A stretch of DNA of 64,000 bases from Saprospiraceae bacterium (lineage in GTDB: Bacteria > Bacteroidota > Bacteroidia > Chitinophagales > Saprospiraceae), in NCBI GenBank assembly GCA_020629715.1, contig JAHDCU010000002.1, positions 124,001 to 188,000 of the forward strand, given 5' to 3'. Each line of letters opens with the position of its first letter. Position 1 is the first letter of the stretch. Positions 54,542 to 63,209 of the stretch are shown piece after piece. The notes below the pieces were generated by a model. The model searched no databases. It saw only the letters and a list, made by a program, of their open reading frames with translations, and was not told the origin of the DNA. Position numbers and translations under genes: made by a program.

Positions 54542-55618
54542 ATGCGAATCATATTCTTAATCATTATTGGGGCTTCTTTACTTGCCTGCGGCACGAAGCA
54601 GCAAAACATACAATCCACAACGAATACTCCAAAACTTACTAAAGAATTAGCAGAGCACCTATTGAGTCTACCTCTCAAATGCGTTGAACAACAATTACCC
54701 TATAAGTCTGGAATTATCTTGTCTGATTCTAGTGACTTAAATTTACCCATCGTTCATCACCCGATATTTTATGGATGTTTCGATTGGCACTCAGCTGTAC
54801 ATGGCTATTGGTCTATGGTATTTTTACTCAAAGAATATCCAGATCTTGCTCGCAAAGAAGAGGTATTTAAAATTTTAGATAAGCATTTCACCAAAGAAAA
54901 TATCGATCAAGAAATTGCATATTTCAAACTCAATAAATATACCGCATCATTTGAACGGACCTATGGGTGGGCATGGTTATTAAAATTGCAAGAGGAGCTC
55001 AATACATGGGAGATAGATCGAGCAAAGTCATATGCTCAGACTCTTCAACCTCTCAGTAATTTGATTATTCAGAAATATCAAGAATATCTTCCCAAGCTAG
55101 TGTATCCCATTAGAGTGGGTGAACATACCAATACAGCATTTGGTTTGAGCTTTGCATTGGATTATGCCATACAGTCAGGCAATGAAACTTTTGCACAATC
55201 CATCAAAACCCATGCCCTACGTTTTTATGCTGAAGACAAAGGCTGTCCAATCGACTGGGAACCAAGTGGCTATGATTTCTTATCTCCATGTCTTTCTGAG
55301 CTAAGCCTAATGAACAAGGTACTATCCAAGGAAGACTTCAACACATGGAGCACTGATTTTTTACCTTCACTTTTCAATGGTACATTGTCACTAGAACCAG
55401 GAGAAGTAAAAGATAGATCTGATGGTAAACTTGTACATTTGGATGGTCTAAATTTTTCTAGAGCTTGGTGCTTATACGGGATGCAAGATGACTATGCTGA
55501 TCTATTAGCGGATCATCATATCAATCATTCCTTGGATAAGATCAAGGATGGTGACTATGCGGGAGAGCATTGGCTCGCAAGTTTTGCATTATATGCGCTA
55601 AAAACTGGTGCTCAATGA
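54542..55618 (+). CDS. DUF2891 family lipoprotein
   Basis: The protein has 358 residues. The signal MRIIFLIIIGASLLAC has the lipid-accepting Cys16. DUF2891 landmarks are HHPIFYGCFDWHSAVHGYW, FERTYGWAWLLKLQEEL, HTNTAFGLSFALDYA, CPIDWEPSGYDFLSPCLSE and HLDGLNFSRAWCLYG. The many conserved Trp, His, Asp and Glu residues in helical surroundings suggest an alpha/alpha-toroid hydrolase-like fold (inference). The stop overlaps the transporter ATG (ATGA at 55615). It is the first gene of the pxp operon. The exported location separates it from the cytosolic PxpABC. Confidence 0.85.
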   Translation: MRIIFLIIIGASLLACGTKQQNIQSTTNTPKLTKELAEHLLSLPLKCVEQQLPYKSGIILSDSSDLNLPIVHHPIFYGCFDWHSAVHGYWSMVFLLKEYPDLARKEEVFKILDKHFTKENIDQEIAYFKLNKYTASFERTYGWAWLLKLQEELNTWEIDRAKSYAQTLQPLSNLIIQKYQEYLPKLVYPIRVGEHTNTAFGLSFALDYAIQSGNETFAQSIKTHALRFYAEDKGCPIDWEPSGYDFLSPCLSELSLMNKVLSKEDFNTWSTDFLPSLFNGTLSLEPGEVKDRSDGKLVHLDGLNFSRAWCLYGMQDDYADLLADHHINHSLDKIKDGDYAGEHWLASFALYALKTGAQ

Positions 55619-56823
55619 TGTCTAAATTAAAGAAATACTTTGGACCTTCTATGCTGGTTACCGCTGCCTTTATTGGTCCTGGTACCCTGACTGTCTGCAC
55701 GATCGCAGGATATGAATTAGGGTATAGATTGTTATGGGTATTGCTATTCGCAATATTATCGACCGTAGTTCTACAGGAAATGTCTGCAAGGATTGGTTTA
55801 AAAACACAGCAAGGACTGGCAGAAGCATTACAAAGTTACATTCCAAATAAACTCATTAGGATCATTATTTTGGTTCTTTTAGTCACAGCTATATTGATTG
55901 GAAATACCGCCTATGAATCTGGCAACATCGCAGGAGCAAGCCTTGGATTGTCAGGCTTTTTTGGCGAAACATGGTGGTTCGCTATTCTTGTAGGTCTGTT
56001 GGCTATCGGTTTGTTAAGTATACCATCTATCAGATATTTTCAATTCATTATAAGTAGTATAGTACTCTTAATGGTTTGTTGTTTTTTAATTGCTGTTTGT
56101 ATGATAGCACCGAGCTGGACTGATATTTTATCGGGTATGAAGCCCAGTAGTATACCTCGCGATGATATATTTAATGCCGTTGCCTTGGTAGGTACTACAG
56201 TGGTTCCATACAATCTATTTTTGCATGCATCGCTGGTCTCAGAAAAATACGATCAAGACTACTCACTTAGAGATCTAAGGATTGAAAACATTATTGCTGT
56301 TTCACTAGGTGGATTGATTTCTATGATGATACTCATACTAGCCGCCGAGGTCAATCATATAGGAAGCTCTAATGAAGTAAGATCCATTTTAGATCTTGCT
56401 GATCTACTCGGTATGAGTTTTGGAAAGGGATCCATCATAATAATATCTATCGGTCTAATTGCAGCAGGGTTGAGCTCGGCTATTACAGCACCTTTAGCTG
56501 CAGCATATGTGGGCAAAGAGGTTTTTGGATTTTCTCGTAATGCATGGTCATTCCAATGGATTTGGATAGGAATCATAGTTGTGGGTGTTATAGTATCACT
56601 TTCAGGATATAGACCTATTTTGATCATTAAATTGGCTCAAGTAGCCAATGGGGTTATACTTCCATTACTTGCTGCTATACTTATATGGATGACTAATCAG
56701 AAGTCAATAGTTGGAAAAGATACCAATGGCATCTTATATAATATTCTTGGAGTTGTAGTCCTGACTGTTACCATATTTATCTCGTTACGTGCCTTGAATC
56801 ATGTATTTAGCTTTTATAATTGA
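55615..56823 (+). CDS. Nramp-family transporter with altered metal site
   Basis: The protein has 402 residues with about 11 transmembrane helices in the Nramp/LeuT fold. Helix 1 reads AAFIGPGTLTV where canonical Nramp has DPGN, so Asp becomes Gly21 and Asn becomes Thr24. Helix 6 reads TTVVPYNLFLHASL where canonical is MPHN, so Met becomes Val197 and His becomes Tyr199. The metal-ligand residues are therefore missing. B. subtilis ycsG, next to the PxpA homologue ycsF, has an equivalent position. I infer import of 5-oxoproline or a similar solute rather than Mn/Fe. Confidence 0.85.
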   Translation: MMSKLKKYFGPSMLVTAAFIGPGTLTVCTIAGYELGYRLLWVLLFAILSTVVLQEMSARIGLKTQQGLAEALQSYIPNKLIRIIILVLLVTAILIGNTAYESGNIAGASLGLSGFFGETWWFAILVGLLAIGLLSIPSIRYFQFIISSIVLLMVCCFLIAVCMIAPSWTDILSGMKPSSIPRDDIFNAVALVGTTVVPYNLFLHASLVSEKYDQDYSLRDLRIENIIAVSLGGLISMMILILAAEVNHIGSSNEVRSILDLADLLGMSFGKGSIIIISIGLIAAGLSSAITAPLAAAYVGKEVFGFSRNAWSFQWIWIGIIVVGVIVSLSGYRPILIIKLAQVANGVILPLLAAILIWMTNQKSIVGKDTNGILYNILGVVVLTVTIFISLRALNHVFSFYN

Positions 56824-56824
56824 A

Positions 56825-57547
56825 GTGGTCAAACGTATACATATCAACTGTGATCTAGGAGAAGGAAATACCGATCTAGATCGAGAAATGATGCCGCTCA
56901 TCGATGCCTGTAATATCGCATGTGGTGGTCATTTTGGAGATGACGACTCTATATATCAAACGATCGAACTAGCACAACAACATCAAGTAGAAATCGGAGC
57001 TCACCCCTCCTATCCTGACAAGCAAAATTTTGGAAGAGTCAGTTTAGATCTTTTATGGACAGACTTATCAAAAGCATTGAATGAACAATGGAATTTATTT
57101 AAAACCATAGCAAAAAAACAAGATGCACAAGTATCTCATATCAAACCGCATGGAGCCCTATACAATGACTGTCAGCGCGATGACCACCTCAGGGGCTTAG
57201 TCTTTATGCTTTTTGAAAGTTGGGATGAAAAAATCCATATCTATACCAATGCTAGACTCAAAGAGACCAAGCTTCGAATAAAACAAGAATTATTTTTAGA
57301 TCGAAATTATAATGATGATCAATCACTCGTATCACGTACATACGACAATGCGCTTATCAGCGATCCCAATCAAGTAATTGAAAATCTAGATAGACTAATC
57401 TTCCATCAAGAATTATTAAGCATCACTGGAACTGTTTTGAGACCACAATTTCATACCCTCTGTGTCCATAGTGATAGTCCTAATGCCCTGAAAATATTAG
57501 AAAGCATACAGCGATATTGTGAATCCAAAAAAATAGCACGTGTTTAG
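56825..57547 (+). CDS. pxpA: 5-oxoprolinase subunit A (LamB/YcsF family)
   Basis: The protein has 240 residues from a GTG at 56825, one base after the transporter stop. An ATG at 56801 overlapping the transporter is possible, but its extra residues precede the family's usual start. Landmarks are NCDLGEG, NIACGGHFGD, GAHPSYPDKQNFGR, HIKPHGALYND and LCVHSDSP. With PxpB and PxpC it opens 5-oxoproline to L-glutamate using ATP. Confidence 0.92.
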   Translation: MVKRIHINCDLGEGNTDLDREMMPLIDACNIACGGHFGDDDSIYQTIELAQQHQVEIGAHPSYPDKQNFGRVSLDLLWTDLSKALNEQWNLFKTIAKKQDAQVSHIKPHGALYNDCQRDDHLRGLVFMLFESWDEKIHIYTNARLKETKLRIKQELFLDRNYNDDQSLVSRTYDNALISDPNQVIENLDRLIFHQELLSITGTVLRPQFHTLCVHSDSPNALKILESIQRYCESKKIARV

Positions 57548-58181
57548 ATCACTTGGAGATATCATGGATATTCAGCTTTTTGATCAATTCGTTTTCGGAC
57601 GTACAAAAGCAGATTACGAATACATCGATATTCCACTACTTGCACAACACCTTTATAAAGCTCAAATTGATTGCCTAGTAGACTGTCATGCTACCAATGC
57701 AGAAATCTGTATCCAACTTACAACAGCCTCAAGACTCCGTGAATTACTAGAGACACAGATAGATTTAGCTAACATTCATGCAAGCTATCAAGAAAAAATA
57801 ATAATAAACTTCGACCCTGATCATGGAACGGAATGGGATCATATCGAAGCTCATATCAAAATCACCAAACAACAATATATAGACCTACTAGAGAGAATAG
57901 ATTTCAGATTGAGTATGTACGGATTCCTACCTGGCTTTTGTTATTTGACAGGGCTTCCTACATCCATGCAAATACCTAGATCGAGTAAACCTAAGCGTAA
58001 AATCAAGGCTAATACGCTTGCCCTAGGAGGTGAATATATCGGGATATATGGTATCCACAGTCCAGGCGGTTGGGTAGAAATAGGAAAATGTGATCATGCA
58101 CTCTTAGACTTTAGTAACCAACAAATACATAGTCTATCAATAGGTCAAATCATCAATTTTAAATCCATACATCATGGATGA
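57540..58181 (+). CDS. pxpB: 5-oxoprolinase subunit B (KipI-like)
   Basis: The protein has 213 residues. The GTG start at 57540 overlaps pxpA by eight bases and keeps the FRSLGDIMDIQLF segment, which matches the family's GDxA start. The ATG at 57564 would cut it. Later landmarks are YGFLPGFCYLTGLP, ANTLALGGEYIGIYGIHSPGGW. It is the partner of PxpA/PxpC. Confidence 0.87.
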   Translation: MFRSLGDIMDIQLFDQFVFGRTKADYEYIDIPLLAQHLYKAQIDCLVDCHATNAEICIQLTTASRLRELLETQIDLANIHASYQEKIIINFDPDHGTEWDHIEAHIKITKQQYIDLLERIDFRLSMYGFLPGFCYLTGLPTSMQIPRSSKPKRKIKANTLALGGEYIGIYGIHSPGGWVEIGKCDHALLDFSNQQIHSLSIGQIINFKSIHHG

Positions 58182-59049
58182 TAAAATAACAGGATTTGAA
58201 ATTACTAATGCTGGCCTATACAGCACTATCCAAGATTTTGGTAGAAATAGAAGTAGATTTTTTGCAGTGCCCAGTTCTGGAGTCATGGATCATAACGCCG
58301 CTACCTATGCCAACCAAATTCTATCAAATCTCATAGATCATCCTATTATAGAATGTAACTTATCAGGTATGGGATTACAGTTTCATCACGAAATGAATAT
58401 TGCTCTTACAGGAGCAGACTTCGGATGGAAACTAAATGGAAATACCGTAGATCTAAACACGAAAATATTAGTAATTAGAGGTGATAAGCTTACTGGAGGT
58501 TTCAGTCATGATAAAGCACGAGGCTACATTGCATTTGATAAAGAGCTCCAGGAAAATAAAGTTTTAGGGTCATATTCTACTTATCCATTGGCCAAGATAG
58601 GCGCTAATCAAGGTCGAATACTTCGGAAAGGAGATATCATCAAAATATCCGAAAAGAAGTCTTTGAGTCTAGCTCAAGCTGCGCCAGTTATAATAAAAGA
58701 CAAAAATCAAGATATTATTAAAATACAAAAAGGCCCTGAGTGGGATTTATTGAGTCCCTCATCCAAACGAAAATTTTGCATGCTAGAGTATCAAATCTCC
58801 AGTCGAAGTGATCGCATGGCCGCTCACTTAAAAACCACTGAACAACTAGATCTTCAAGAGTATCCTAAGTATTCCAATTGTATTATTCCTGGTATGATTC
58901 AACTTAATTATCATGGTGAACTCATGGTCATCCTTCGTGATGGACAAACCACCGGTGGATATCCCAGAGTAGTATATATCACACATGACAACCTCAATCT
59001 TTTTAATCAAATACTTCCTCACCGAAACTTTAAGTTTGAACTACAATAA
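58174..59049 (+). CDS. pxpC: 5-oxoprolinase subunit C (KipA-like)
   Basis: The protein has 291 residues. NAGLYSTIQDFGRNRSRFFAVPSSGVMDHNAATYANQI opens the domain; IALTGADFGWKLNG, YQISSRSDRMAAHLK and GMIQLNYHGELMVILRDGQTTGGYPRV follow. It overlaps pxpB by eight bases and ends the operon, 38 bases before purK. Confidence 0.92.
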   Translation: MDDKITGFEITNAGLYSTIQDFGRNRSRFFAVPSSGVMDHNAATYANQILSNLIDHPIIECNLSGMGLQFHHEMNIALTGADFGWKLNGNTVDLNTKILVIRGDKLTGGFSHDKARGYIAFDKELQENKVLGSYSTYPLAKIGANQGRILRKGDIIKISEKKSLSLAQAAPVIIKDKNQDIIKIQKGPEWDLLSPSSKRKFCMLEYQISSRSDRMAAHLKTTEQLDLQEYPKYSNCIIPGMIQLNYHGELMVILRDGQTTGGYPRVVYITHDNLNLFNQILPHRNFKFELQ

Positions 59050-59056
59050 TTCGCTG

Positions 59057-59083
59057 TTGTTGACTGACCATTTTATAACTTTG
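59057..59083 (+). promoter_or_regulatory. Promoter for purK
   Basis: TTG at 59057-59059 and TAACTTTG at 59076-59083 have a 16-base gap, slightly short of the usual. The -7 element ends four bases before the purK ATG, predicting a leaderless or nearly leaderless mRNA separate from the pxp operon. Confidence 0.45.
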
Positions 59084-59087
59084 TGTT

Positions 59088-60239
59088 ATGTCAAATATAT
59101 TAAAGCAAAAAGTAGGAATACTAGGTGGAGGTCAATTAGGTAAAATGCTTGTACAAGCTGGAAGTAAGTTGGGTTACCCGCTTTATATTTTAGAAAAAAA
59201 TAAAGACTTCCCTACTCCCAAAATATGGCCAAATGTAATCTACGGTGATTTTACTAGATATGAAGACGTGATGGCTTTTGGTAGTGAAATGGATATCATT
59301 ACCGTTGAAATTGAAGCAGTCAATACCCAAGCACTTCATGACCTAGTTGCTCAAGGTAAGAAAGTATATCCTCAGCCAGATATTTTGGATACCATTAAGG
59401 ACAAAGGGCTCCAAAAGTCATTTTATCAAGACTCAGGTTTTCCAACTAGTGATTTCATACTATCTGCAGATAAGTCCGAGGTGCTAAGCTTGATCGAATC
59501 AGGAAACATAAAACTTCCATTTGTACAAAAATCAAGAACTGATGGTTATGATGGCAAAGGTGTTACGATCATCAAAGCTGAATCTGATTTCGATCAAATA
59601 TTTGATGTTCCTTCAGTGATTGAAGACTTAGTAGACATTGAAACAGAAATATCCATCATAGTAGCTCGGAATCCGAAAGGAGAAGTGCAGTCCTTTCCTG
59701 CAGTAGAAATGATGTTTCACCCTACCGCCAACTTAGTAGAATTTCTAATAAGCCCTTCAAAAATAAGTGAAGATCTCCAAGAAAGGTGCAAAAGAATATC
59801 AGAAGCATTAGTACAGAAAATGGGTATTGTAGGGTTGCTTGCCGTCGAGTTATTTGTAACTAAGTCTGGAGAAGTATTGATCAATGAAGTTGCACCACGC
59901 CCCCATAATAGTGGTCATCATACTATAGAGGCCAATGCTACCTCTCAATATGAACAACATATCAGGGCTATCATGAATCTTCCATTGGGTAAGACAGATA
60001 TCTTATCGCCAGTCGCTATGGTCAATATACTTGGACATCCTGATCATACTGGAGACGCCAGTTATGATGGTTTAGAGGAGTGTCTTCAAATACCTGAGGC
60101 GCATATACATCTCTATGGTAAAACCACAACCAAACCTTTTAGAAAAATGGGGCATGCTACGGTGGTAGCTCGATCATTAGAAGATGCTATCAAAAGAGCG
60201 AGAATACTTAAAGATCGATTACACGTAATATCTAAATAA
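59088..60239 (+). CDS. purK: N5-carboxyaminoimidazole ribonucleotide synthase
   Basis: The protein has 383 residues of the ATP-grasp superfamily. GILGGGQLGKMLVQAG near the N-terminus, KSRTDGYDGKGV, EVAPRPHNSGHHTIEA and ASQYEQHIRAI-type spacing identify PurK. It carboxylates aminoimidazole ribonucleotide with ATP and bicarbonate; PurE, the next gene, rearranges the product. Confidence 0.94.
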   Translation: MSNILKQKVGILGGGQLGKMLVQAGSKLGYPLYILEKNKDFPTPKIWPNVIYGDFTRYEDVMAFGSEMDIITVEIEAVNTQALHDLVAQGKKVYPQPDILDTIKDKGLQKSFYQDSGFPTSDFILSADKSEVLSLIESGNIKLPFVQKSRTDGYDGKGVTIIKAESDFDQIFDVPSVIEDLVDIETEISIIVARNPKGEVQSFPAVEMMFHPTANLVEFLISPSKISEDLQERCKRISEALVQKMGIVGLLAVELFVTKSGEVLINEVAPRPHNSGHHTIEANATSQYEQHIRAIMNLPLGKTDILSPVAMVNILGHPDHTGDASYDGLEECLQIPEAHIHLYGKTTTKPFRKMGHATVVARSLEDAIKRARILKDRLHVISK

Positions 60240-60250
60240 ATGGATTTAAT

Positions 60251-60349
60251 TCGGGCATCGAGAGTCGGTAATCGGGAGTCGCTGGTCGGATCTAGGTTCA
60301 AGAACAGAGATCAAGGTAACACGATCATCGAACAACGAAAAACGAAACA
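60251..60349. repeat. Degenerate 7-base tandem repeat array in the purK-purE gap
   Basis: The dinucleotide CG falls at 60252, 60259, 60266, 60273, 60280 and 60287, and again at 60322, 60329, 60336 and 60343, all in one 7-base phase. The intervening units keep the G (AG, AG, AG, GG). The first block has the form TCGGNNN, the last ACGAAAA-like. Fourteen units fill most of the 116-base gap. The period is not a multiple of three, so it is not a coding repeat. Confidence 0.7.
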
Positions 60350-60355
60350 AAAATT

Positions 60356-60850
60356 ATGAGTAAAGTAGGAATTATCATGGGATCAGATTCTGATCTACCC
60401 GTAATGAAATCAGCAGCCGTTGTACTGAAAGAACTAGGTATTGAATATGAAATGACGGTCGTCTCTGCCCATCGAACACCACAACGAATGATGGAATATG
60501 CTGAAAATGCATATGATCAAGGAATACGAGTCATCATCGCAGGTGCAGGTGGAGCAGCTCACTTACCAGGGATGGTCGCTTCTTTGGTTCCTTTGCCCGT
60601 GATAGGTGTACCTATCAAATCAAGCAATTCTATTGACGGATGGGATTCTATATTATCTATTTTACAAATGCCTAATGGAATACCTGTCGCTACTGTAGCC
60701 CTTAACGGAGCCAAAAACGCAGGAATACTAGCTGCTCATATCTTAGCGACTAGTGATCCATCGTTATATCAAAAACTATTGAAATACAAGGAAGATATGA
60801 AAGCTGCTGTATTGGTAAAAGCTGAGAATGTGGAAAATACTGACTTTTAA
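60356..60850 (+). CDS. purE: N5-carboxyaminoimidazole ribonucleotide mutase
   Basis: The protein has 164 residues. [34 protein letters not shown] and [16 protein letters not shown] are the PurE signatures. It pairs with PurK in purine synthesis. The stop codon lies in a small inverted repeat (TGACTTTT/AAAAGTCA at 60841-60857). Confidence 0.95.
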   Translation: MSKVGIIMGSDSDLPVMKSAAVVLKELGIEYEMTVVSAHRTPQRMMEYAENAYDQGIRVIIAGAGGAAHLPGMVASLVPLPVIGVPIKSSNSIDGWDSILSILQMPNGIPVATVALNGAKNAGILAAHILATSDPSLYQKLLKYKEDMKAAVLVKAENVENTDF

Positions 60851-60929
60851 AAAGTCATAAAAACTGAACAATTCACTTGAATCATAGGCTTTATCAAGTA
60901 AAATACTATTCAAACGATACAACTCATAG

Positions 60930-60953
60930 TTAGACAGTCTTCCACTTGTCTAA
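60930..60953. repeat. Short inverted repeat downstream of purE
   Basis: TTAGACA (60930-60936) pairs with TGTCTAA (60947-60953) around a ten-base loop. No U-run follows, so its role is unknown. The 212-base gap 60851-61062 otherwise shows only the ompA terminator. Confidence 0.3.
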
Positions 60954-61003
60954 AGTGTAATTTTAAGAAATCGGAAGAACTTTTAGCTTCTACATAAAGA
61001 AAT

Positions 61004-61037
61004 AAAAAAAGGGAAACCAACCGTAGTCAATTTCCCT
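61004..61037 (-). terminator. Intrinsic terminator after the OmpA gene
   Basis: AGGGAAA (61010-61016) pairs with TTTCCCT (61031-61037), followed on the minus strand by a run of seven T. Confidence 0.85.
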
Positions 61038-61062
61038 AGTATTATATTGTTTTATCTCTTGC

Positions 61063-62595
61063 TTAGTTTCTTGGCACAAGGTTGAACTCTGTACGTCTAT
61101 TCAAGGCTCTACCTCTTAATGTACTGTTATCAGAGATCGGAGTACTTTCTCCATAACCTGTGTAGTTCATTCTAGATATAGATATTCCTTGACGAGATAG
61201 ATAATCATAACATGACTTAGCACGGCGCTCTGACAGTTGCTGATTAGCCCTTGCACTACCTGTGTTATCCGTGTGACCGTTGATACTTAGATTGAAATCA
61301 GGATATTTATTCATTATACTAGCGATCTGTTGCAATACTCTAAGAGAAGCAGGTTTGAGTGTTGCCCTACCGGTGTCAAATTGCACGGCTCTCATCGCGG
61401 TCTCTAAGAATTCAACATCTGCCTTATCTATCTCAGGACAGCCCTGAGTCGAAACAGGACCCGCACTATTAGGACATTTGTCTCTACCGTCATCTATACC
61501 ATCTCCATCAGTATCTGGACAACCACTATATACACTTAAGCCAGCCTTATTAGGACATTTATCTGCAAAGTCAGCTATACCATCACCATCCGCATCTGGA
61601 CAACCTCCAGCTGAGATACTTCCTCTGTCATTAGGACATTTATCTTCAGCATCAGGGATACCATCTCTATCAGAATCTTCTGTAGGACAACCATTATTGG
61701 CTGCCGAACCCGCAATATTTGGACACTTATCTAAAGCGTCTGGGATACCATCCTCATCCGCATCATTATCTGGACATCCTTTATTAGTACTCAATCCAGC
61801 CATATTAGGGCACTCATCTTCATTGTCTGAAATACCATCTCCATCACTATCAGGACAACCTTTAAATACTTTCAAACCAGCATATTCGGGACAAGCATCT
61901 TCGTAGTCAGCTATTCCATCTCCATCTTTATCAGGACAACCATTGAGATCTCTAGATCCAAAGTCCTGAGGACATAAATCAATCTCATCTGCTAAGCCAT
62001 CACCATCACTATCAGGTCCCTCTTTTACTTCTTCTTTAGCCTTCATAGGTTGATCACCTCTTGCACCGAACAGATATACGAAACCCAGTCCATGATGCAG
62101 GTGATTCCTATCTTGCGAAAGAGAAAATCTGTATTCTGATTGAATATTAAAATAGGCATTATCAGCCATTTTAATATTGATCCCTGCCCCTACCGGTGCT
62201 TGTACATTTGTCTCACCCTCCGTCTCAGTATGAGCGCCTAATCCCCCCATGATATATGGAATGATTTTAGTTTCCGGCTTGAAAAATTGATATTGTAGTT
62301 GAGCATCTAATCCTGCAACGGTCTTATGGAAATTATCCAACTCAACGTGGCTCTTCACGACCCCTACTTTGACTGGAAATACTAAATTTACATTTTCTTG
62401 AAGGTTGTATAAAAATCCCAGTTCGAATCCATAATGATAACTCTTAAAATCTGAAATGGATCCACCGTCCTGTTGAGACTGATAATCCATAAATAGAGTC
62501 TTAGTAGTAAGACCATATTTATAACTAGGATTTTGAGCATAAGAGCTAGTCACCACGATGAAGGTAAATAGTAAAGCTGTCGCTAACTTTTTCAT
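61063..62595 (-). CDS. OmpA family protein with thrombospondin type 3 repeats
   Basis: The protein has 510 residues. The signal peptide is MKKLATALLFTFIVVTSSYAQ. An N-terminal beta-barrel of about 160 residues follows. Seven calcium-binding thrombospondin type 3 repeats span 195-388 (DSDGDG, DADEDG and CPN-type units). The OmpA peptidoglycan-binding domain is at about 395-508 (INGHTDNTGSARAN, LNRRTEF). It anchors the outer membrane to the cell wall, and the repeats act as a stiff calcium-loaded spacer. Confidence 0.93.
   Translation of the reverse strand: MKKLATALLFTFIVVTSSYAQNPSYKYGLTTKTLFMDYQSQQDGGSISDFKSYHYGFELGFLYNLQENVNLVFPVKVGVVKSHVELDNFHKTVAGLDAQLQYQFFKPETKIIPYIMGGLGAHTETEGETNVQAPVGAGINIKMADNAYFNIQSEYRFSLSQDRNHLHHGLGFVYLFGARGDQPMKAKEEVKEGPDSDGDGLADEIDLCPQDFGSRDLNGCPDKDGDGIADYEDACPEYAGLKVFKGCPDSDGDGISDNEDECPNMAGLSTNKGCPDNDADEDGIPDALDKCPNIAGSAANNGCPTEDSDRDGIPDAEDKCPNDRGSISAGGCPDADGDGIADFADKCPNKAGLSVYSGCPDTDGDGIDDGRDKCPNSAGPVSTQGCPEIDKADVEFLETAMRAVQFDTGRATLKPASLRVLQQIASIMNKYPDFNLSINGHTDNTGSARANQQLSERRAKSCYDYLSRQGISISRMNYTGYGESTPISDNSTLRGRALNRRTEFNLVPRN
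61432..62013 (-). repeat. Seven thrombospondin type 3 coding repeats
   Basis: There are seven tandem units of 81-87 bases in the OmpA gene, each encoding a D-x-D-x-D-G loop and a CPN and GCP pair. Units four and five are one codon pair longer than the rest (NDADEDG, EDSDRDG). Confidence 0.85.
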
Positions 62596-62647
62596 GAAAA
62601 AACGATTCTATATGATTAAGTCAATTGATTTTGGGATCAACATTCTA

Positions 62648-62655
62648 CAAATATA
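62648..62655 (-). promoter_or_regulatory. -7 element before the OmpA gene
   Basis: TATATTTG on the minus strand fits TAnnTTTG and implies a leader of about 45 bases. No clear -33 box. Confidence 0.4.
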
Positions 62656-62714
62656 AGAATATTTTATAATACGTTTGTAACTGCTTTTCAGACTTTAACC
62701 CTCGATAGTCTACA

Positions 62715-63209
62715 TTATCCATGTAAAGGCTCGAAATAACCCGTTTTAGTATTTTTCCTTACGTTATTCCAGTCAAAACATCTTCCATTCATACCAATAT
62801 AAACACCCTCATCTAAAGTCTGTACAAATGCTAATGCCGATCCAAGATTAAAAAATCCATCCGAACTACTTCCAAATGCATAAGGAACCATAGCTCCTGT
62901 TATGATAATAGTTTTTCCGTCTATGCTGGCATCGGCCAATACTCTGGCCGTCTCGACCATCGTATCAGTACCATGAGTTATGACTATTTGATTAGTCTTG
63001 GCGTTACGACAACTATGTATAATAATTTCACGATCAGCAGCCGTCATTTCTAGACTGTCTAGCATCATCAATGTTTTTACATCAATATCAAGGGTACTTC
63101 TACCCCTCTCAAACATTTTATTCAAGTGACTATCTTTGAAGTACAACTTACCTGTGATGTAATTATAGTCTTTATCAAAAGTGCCACCTGTTACATATAC
63201 TTGTATCAT
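62715..63209 (-). CDS. Single-domain asparaginase-like protein
   Basis: The protein has 164 residues. VYVTGGTFDKDYN carries the first catalytic Thr region and VITHGTDTMVETA the second; ITGAMVPYAFGSSDG-like and GVYIGMNGRCF follow. It covers only the N-terminal asparaginase domain (full enzymes have about 330 residues). Short forms like this exist in other bacteria, so it may be a functional homolog rather than a fragment. The start may be Met at 63215 or 63227. Confidence 0.78.
   Translation of the reverse strand: MIQVYVTGGTFDKDYNYITGKLYFKDSHLNKMFERGRSTLDIDVKTLMMLDSLEMTAADREIIIHSCRNAKTNQIVITHGTDTMVETARVLADASIDGKTIIITGAMVPYAFGSSSDGFFNLGSALAFVQTLDEGVYIGMNGRCFDWNNVRKNTKTGYFEPLHG

Noticed and set aside
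61478-61906. Plus-strand frame of 142 codons rich in Ser and Pro
   Set aside because: It is the antisense of the thrombospondin repeats; the apparent repeats come from the OmpA gene.
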